From Nymphalis io (taxonomy: Eukaryota > Arthropoda > Insecta > Lepidoptera > Nymphalidae), in assembly GCF_905147045.1 (NCBI RefSeq), contig NC_065917.1, forward strand, positions 5,658,501 through 5,722,500: a DNA stretch of 64,000 nucleotides, read 5' to 3'. This document shows, piece by piece, positions 58,901 through 64,000 of the stretch. Every line of letters begins with the position of its first letter. The stretch's first letter is position 1. The notes below the pieces were generated by a model that made no database searches, was not told where the DNA came from, and saw only the letters and a program-made list of their open reading frames with translations. A program made the position numbers and the translations under genes.

Positions 58901-61900
58901 TATTGAGGAGACTTTTCTTTGTAATACATAAATAGAAAAACAATTACACCAATGTATATAAAACTTATCATGATGCATTGCATTTCGGAGAATGTTTAAA
59001 TAACTAAGTAACAGCCTATGTGTGTCTCACTGCTGGGCTAAGGCCTCTTCTCCTTTTCGAGGAGAAGGTTTGGAGCTTATTCCACGACGCTGCTCCAAGG
59101 CGGGTTAATGGAATACACATGTGGCAGAATTACAGTGAACTAGACACATGCAGGTTTCCTCACGATATTTTTTTTACCGTCAAGCACGAGATGAATTATA
59201 AACACAAATTAAATACATGAAAATTCAGTGGTGTTTGCGGGGATTTGATTAAGATTCACGCGTTCTAACCACCGGGGCATCTCGGCTCGAGAATGTTTTA
59301 GTATATAATATCTAACTAATATTTCAAATGCGTAATTTTGGGTGAATGTTTCTAAATCAATAACACCAGAACGGCTTCACGGATCTGGACGAAATTGAGC
59401 ACAGAGATAGATTATAGTCTGAATAACATATAGGCTAATTTTATTCCGGAAAAATTACAATCCCCGTAGGATAGCCTTCTTTTTCAGAGAGCAATCGACA
59501 TGATTGTTTGAATAGTTTAGGAGTTGAAGAATGACATAAGCTACTTTTTATATCGGAATTTACGGTTCCCCTGGTATTTTATATATGGTTTTGGCCAGAC
59601 AGGTGCCCAAAAGAACGCCTTTTATAGTCATCGCCACAAAGATCACATTTTGATCAGGCCGTCAGTTAACACATACAAATTTCCAGGCGAACGAAGTCGC
59701 GGGAACAGCTTGTTATTTTATAAGTAGTTGCGCTTCGCAATTACATCCAATTTTCATAGATTTGAGCCCCGTTAATGTCCCGAAAAAAAAGTATGTTTGT
59801 CCTTCAATTATACATACATTTGACGAGCCGGTTGGCGTGGTTGGTAGATATTTGCCATTCACGCCGAAGGTTGTGGGTTCGATTCCCACCCAGGACATAC
59901 ATTTGTGTGCATGAACATGTCTGTTTGTCCTAAATCTGGGTGTAATTATCTATATAAGTATGTATTTACAAAAGAAAAGTAGTATATGTAGTATATCAGT
60001 TGTCTGGTTTCCATAGCACAAGCTTTGTACAAGCTTAATTTGGGATCAGATGGCCGTGTGTGAAAAATATCCCAGGATTAATTTAGACTGAACAGCGTAA
60101 ATTTCATTTTCTTGTAACATTTTTGTGAAATAGCCATCTGATGGTAAGTGGTCACCACCGCCAAAAATTTATGACAGCCGGTCTTTATGTGGATTATAAG
60201 GTCTTCACGTGAACATATAAAGAGTGGAATACCTTTATTTTTTTTCAATCCAAACGTATCAGTTTTATTACTTATAACTAACCTATAACTAAGAAGTATA
60301 GTCGACTTTCGTAGTAAATTACACGGGAGAGTAATGAAGTCAGCTCTTACAGAATAGCGCTGCAAGTCCCAGACTTGTTATTTACTAACAAACGTGAATC
60401 CTTCTTATTTTACTGGTGGTAGGGCTTTGTGCAAGCTCGTCTGGGTAGGTACCACTCACTCATCAGATATTCTACCGCAAAACAGCAATACTTGATATTG
60501 TTGTGTTCCGGTTTGAAGGGTGAGTGAGCCAGTGTAATTACAGGCACAAGGGACATAAAATCTTAGTTCCCAAGGTTGGTGGCGCATTGGATATGTAAGC
60601 GATGGTTGACATTTCTTACAATGCCAATGTCTAAGAGTGTTGGTGACCACTTACCATCAGGTGGCCCATATGCTCGTCCGCCTTCCTATTCTATAAAAAA
60701 AAAATACAGATTCGTTAAAGTAGACTCCAGACATCTCACCGGTGTTCTAAAGAAATCAAACTTCATGTTCCACAGGAATCCCTTCAACCCTCAACTATGT
60801 GGAGATGTCCACTAGATCACCTGCTCTGAAACCATATCCAAACAGTAGGAACTTGGTCTCCGTGTACAGGCCAAGAGTTGATGTATGCGGCAGACTATGG
60901 ATGGTCGACACTGGTCTTTTGGAAATACCAGGTATTTTAAGAAAGATAAGCTTAAAACACCAAGTGAACGACTCCGCGAAATAAATAATTCTTCCTGTGG
61001 CAAGAGGTATTCGTTTCTTTCATAAAAATCCTCTTTCATATTCCAATAACATGTGATGTTTGAAGACAAATAATTTTATTTTATTTTATTTATTAGGTTT
61101 ACTTACAATCACTTACACTGATACATTTAAAGAAACAGTAACAGCCTGTAAATGTCCCACTGCTGGGCTAAGGCCTCCTCTCCCTTTTTTTAGGAGAAGG
61201 TTTGGAGCTTATTCCACCACGCTGCTCCAGTGCGGGTTGGTGGAATACACATGTGGCCGAATTTCGATGAAATTAGACTCATGCAGGTTTCCTCACGATG
61301 TTTTCCTTCACCGAAAAGCATGAAATGAATTATAAACAGAAATTAAGCAAATGAAAATTCAGAGGTGCTTGCCCGGGTTTGAACCTACGTTCATCGGTTA
61401 AGATTCACGCGTTCTTACCACTGTGCCATCTCGTCTTTATATCTCGGATTTAAAGAACCAATTCATACAAACTTATTATCTATGTGTAGAGATTAATTAA
61501 AAGTAAACACAGAAACAATAAAAAATGGAAACCAGTTAATAATTACAAAAAACAAAAGATCATAAAAAAAAGGAAGAAACAGAATACAAAAATAAAAATA
61601 AGCAATTTTATAAATAAATAAATGTCTAATAAGTGATACTCATAAATTACCACTCAAATACCTGTCTTCATAATTCCTAAAGTTTCGAATTGAATCCGCG
61701 TGAATGTCGACAAATAGACGACTAAACTACTTTAACGTTGAATTGAAGTGATTGATTTTTGGTTATATGGATTCGTGATTAAAAATCATGAGAGAACTTT
61801 ATAAGAAACTGGTCCACACGTCTGGTGACCGAAAAGCTCGCGCTTATTTAGCGCAAAAGCTGAGGTGCAGAGGCAATAGTGCTAGCGTCTTGGATACAAT

Positions 61901-63758
61901 GCCACAGCACAATCTTTTAGACGGCGTGTTTTTGCTATAAATTTATTATGCGTATTTTGTTTTTTTTATTTTATTTTATATACTATAAAAATGACTGTAC
62001 ATAGTTTCCTTAAAAAAGTTGATATCGGAACTGCAGTAAAAATTTATATTTAAAAATTTATAAGCAAAGATTAATCAAAAACTGTTTGTTGTGCATAATA
62101 CAGCTGAGTTATTAGCGAATCGCATGGAATATGTATGTGGAGAACACACACACACAATAAATAAAAAATATATATTCATAAATTTAAAAACAATTAATAT
62201 TAATTACGACGCAAACCCGAGTGGACGTTGTTAAAAGGTACCAATGGCTCGTGCCTACGCGCCGTCCACGTTCGTCGCAGCGGGCAGTGATTTTTTACTG
62301 GTATTACCCTCCACAAGTGATTTACTTCAATCAATCAATCAACAGCCAATCGTTGACCACTGCTGAACATAGGCCTCTCCCAAGGTGCGCCAAAGCTCCC
62401 TGTGCTCCGCCTTCCGCATCCAGTTGGTGCCCGCCACCTTCTTAAGGTCGTCGGTCCACCTGGCTGGAGGGCGCCCTATGCTGCGCTTGCCGATTCGCGG
62501 TCTCCACTCTAGGACTCGTCTCCTCCAACGGCCATCGGTCCTACGACATACGTGACCAGCCCACTGCCACTTCAGCCTGCTAATTTTGCAAGCTATGTCG
62601 GTGACTCCGGTTATTTTCCGGATAATCTCATTTCTGATCTTATCCTTCAAAGATAGCATAGCATAGCTCGCTCCATAGCACGCTGAGCGACTTTGAATTT
62701 GTGGACTAGTCCCGCAGTTAGTGTCCACGTTTCGGCACCGTATGTCATTTGTCACCGATTCACTTCAATCGCCCTTAATATAATTATTTTCTCATCTATG
62801 TTAAATTATAGTTAATGCGATTCCGAATATTCTTTCGGTTCTGATTGCCGTGATTGAATTTATATGTATGTTAGTGTTCTCCTGACTGTATCGTGTTGTG
62901 AATTATATGTGTACGTCTGAATTAATTAGTGACTTTTATTTCGTCCGGTAATAGGCGTTCGAACACATTGTTAAGAGTTAGTTGCATTTGAACTGCAATC
63001 ACAACTAAATGGAAATCTAAGGTTTGTTTATCTATAATCCTCCTTTGATTGGTTTAGAGAATGTTTATTTTATTCCAGAAAGTTAAAATTGCCTTAGTAG
63101 ATAGATTTTAATTTTTCTCCTGTTCGTTGGCGTTGGAGAACATTCGTAAGGTGAATTTTTGACCCATATTTGTGTGTTAGGGTTCGTCTTGACTGTCAAA
63201 AATCAGTCCTCGTATGGGCATCGAGGGTTTCCTTTTTACCTGAATTTGTCTTCCCCGGCGAACAGTTTTGTCAAGCTTTAAAGTATACGACTTTATTCAC
63301 TGGCTGTTATCACATATGTGCAATAAACTCACGTTAGCTCTGTAACTTAAGGTCGTGTTGGCCAAGCAGTGTGACAAGAGTTCATAATGAATTTTCGAGT
63401 TTTCTTTATTATTATTTTGTTTCAGTTTTTTCCCTAGAATTTTTATTATCAGATATTTTGTTTCTAATACATAATGCATCTATAGTGTATATTGTATATT
63501 GACGAAATAGTTGTAGTCTGTCTTGCCTTAAGTTGACTGGTAGAGAACGCCTTTTTGAAATCATTTCCAACGACAAATTTTACAAGTCTCATTATAAAAA
63601 AAGTCTAAATATTTAATGATAATTTATTATTATTCTTTCAGGCAATCGAACTCAAGTGCAGAATCCAGCTATAGTTATATACGATTTGAAAACAGACAGA
63701 CAAATCTTGAAATATGAGCTGAAAGACACGGATCTTTTGAACGAGCGAACTCCTGGAG
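55942..63758 (+). CDS. Yellow / major royal jelly family protein, 5' part
   Basis: Exons 55942-56068, 58714-58872, 60776-60931 and 63642-63758 join in phase to 186 codons. The gene runs off the window: a donor GTAAGA follows 63758. The protein starts with a hydrophobic signal peptide (core IILLLILF), followed by VFAWKQISYDF, IQYNNVPIGFEVYGTKV, TVPRRRYGIPSTLNYVEM, VYRPRVDVCGRLWMVDTG and NPAIVIYDL. These are in the order expected for the first half of a yellow/MRJP domain (full members are about 400-450 residues). Yellow proteins are secreted and several affect cuticle pigmentation or dopachrome conversion in insects. Which paralogue this is cannot be told from the part seen. The start codon is the first Met before the signal peptide. 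Confidence 0.92.
57316..57545 (-). repeat. SINE-B copy, 3' truncated
   Basis: CTTATTCCACCACGCTGCTC to TAACCAACCATCTCGGCTTC. Confidence 0.82.
58417..58455. repeat. Perfect hairpin, 17 bp arms, 5 base loop
   Basis: ATCTGTCATCACGGGTG, loop CGTGT, then the exact complement. Unusually GC-rich for its surroundings. Confidence 0.92.
59007..59288 (-). repeat. SINE-B copy
   Basis: AGTAACAGCCTATGTGTGTC to CACCGGGGCATCTCGGCTC; B box partly deleted. Confidence 0.82.
59310..59480 (+). repeat. Short repeat, family H-like
   Basis: CTAACTAATATTTCAAATGC, GGACGAAATTGAGCACAG, ATAGGCTAATTTTATTCCGG. Confidence 0.45.
59824..60078 (+). repeat. SINE-C copy, full length
   Basis: GAGCCGGTTGGCGTGGTTGG to AATATCCCAGGATTA. 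Confidence 0.87.
60412..60704 (+). repeat. SINE-A copy, full length
   Basis: ACTGGTGGTAGGGCTTTGTG to CCTTCCTATTCTATAAAAAA. Its A-tail ends about 70 bp before yellow exon 3 (60776), close to the branch-point region. Confidence 0.88.
61136..61437 (-). repeat. SINE-B copy, full length
   Basis: CAGTAACAGCCTGTAAATGT to CACTGTGCCATCTCGTCT. Confidence 0.86.
61815..62145 (+). repeat. LTR-like repeat piece
   Basis: Contains, in one run, blocks that at the other locus lie at 40780-41000 and 43340-43460: GGTGCAGAGGCAATAGTG, ATGACTGTACATAGTTT, ACTGTTTGTTGTGCATAATA. 61450-61800 is AT-rich with nothing named. Confidence 0.45.
62332..62756 (-). pseudogene. 5'-truncated RTE-type LINE
   Basis: The minus-strand frame (62755-62339) encodes the RTE C-terminal region: ACKISRLKWQWAGHVCRRTD, WRPRIGKRSIGRPPARWTDD, AYVQQWSTIGC and stop. 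The tail is made of GATT units (62332-62341). Flanked by GATTTACTTCAATC (62318-62331) and GATTCACTTCAATC (62757-62770), a 14 bp target duplication with one mismatch. Clear RTE insertion in the yellow intron, opposite to the gene. Confidence 0.87.
62771..63641 (+). other. Third intron of the yellow-family gene, right part
   Basis: Contains CCTCCTTTGATTGG near 63041 (shared with 43445) and otherwise AT-rich sequence without a feature I can name. Confidence 0.5.
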
Positions 63759-63776
63759 GTAAGATCAGATTAACGT

Positions 63777-64000
63777 TTGTCTCGTTGGTGTAAGTGCTAG
63801 CTCATAATGCCACAGACCCCTAAGTTGGACTAATACAAATGTCCGTGGTATTTTCTGTTGAAAAGTTCTCAGAATCTCGGAGTTTGGAAGTCGATAGTGA
63901 AAGTACGTAAAGACGATGGTCACGCGCCTGAACTCTGGTCGTGTTGGATTTGTCGTACCATCGGATTATGACACAGGGAATGGAAAGGGCCCTTGTGTTG
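63777..64000 (+). repeat. SINE-D copy running off the window
   Basis: GTCTCGTTGGTGTAAGTGC, GGTCGTGTTGGATTTGTCG and ATCGGATTATGACACAGGG; diverged, with a degraded B box. It starts 18 bp after the yellow exon 4 donor. Confidence 0.75.

Noticed and set aside
5327..60650. Repeated open frames starting MRHQPWELRFYVPCACNYTG (for example 5327-5533, 14061-14276, 14862-15050, 38014-38337, 51038-51328, 52593-52778, 55412-55603, 60456-60650)
   Set aside because: They are the same frame read through different SINE-A copies. Length and ending vary with the flanks, and no signals of a gene surround them.
6740..61420. Many tRNA-like A and B boxes that a tRNA finder might report
   Set aside because: All belong to SINE-B, SINE-C or SINE-D copies with long non-tRNA bodies; no intact cloverleaf of a functional tRNA was found.
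1..64000. CRISPR arrays, bacterial operons, defence or phage systems
   Set aside because: No regular spacer arrays, Shine-Dalgarno spaced genes or prokaryotic protein families are present; the window is an insect nuclear segment.

Overview
This window is eukaryotic and almost certainly from a moth or butterfly (Lepidoptera), perhaps a nymphalid. Three spliced genes have short GT-AG exons spread through AT-rich introns. The rest is packed with tRNA-derived SINEs, a Helitron, a mariner and LINE pieces of the kind I know from Lepidoptera. The species assignment is from memory of repeat styles, not from a search. There are no bacterial operons, CRISPR arrays or rRNA genes.

Layout. 1-3150: a deleted mariner (20-998) and a decayed Helitron (about 1067-2954). 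3234-26556, + strand: gelsolin-1, a 348-residue actin-binding protein with three gelsolin domains and no signal peptide. Its 10 coding exons follow a probable Inr+DPE promoter and a 5' UTR exon at 3234-3272. 28046-49008, - strand: gelsolin-2, a 540-residue paralogue with a signal peptide and four gelsolin domains, in 15 coding exons plus a probable 5' UTR exon at 48926-49008. The two genes are tail to tail, with 1.49 kb between stop codons. They share exon boundaries and phases through the first three domains, so they arose by duplication of an intron-containing gene. 49009-55941: intergenic, repeats only. 55942 to beyond 63758, + strand: the first four exons (186 codons) of a yellow / major royal jelly family gene, whose remainder lies past the window end.

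Repeats. Four SINE families dominate, about 70 copies or pieces. SINE-A has a poly(A) tail, and its 3' part carries a motif shared with LINE tails in the same window. SINE-B, SINE-C and SINE-D have tRNA-like A and B boxes. Most short open reading frames in the window are chance frames through these SINEs. LINE pieces include two RTE-type fragments and one EN+RT fragment. Several short, perfect inverted repeats with 4-5 base loops stand out, and one of them can be shown to be an insertion into a SINE.

How the genes may work together: gelsolin-1 is predicted to sever or cap actin in the cytosol. Gelsolin-2 is predicted to be secreted, where such proteins scavenge actin. In Drosophila I recall one gelsolin gene making both kinds of product; here the two roles appear to be split between paralogues. 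I found no clearly new biological system. The most unusual items are the split gelsolin pair, the inferred G1-G2-G3-G6 layout of gelsolin-2, and the perfect palindromes.
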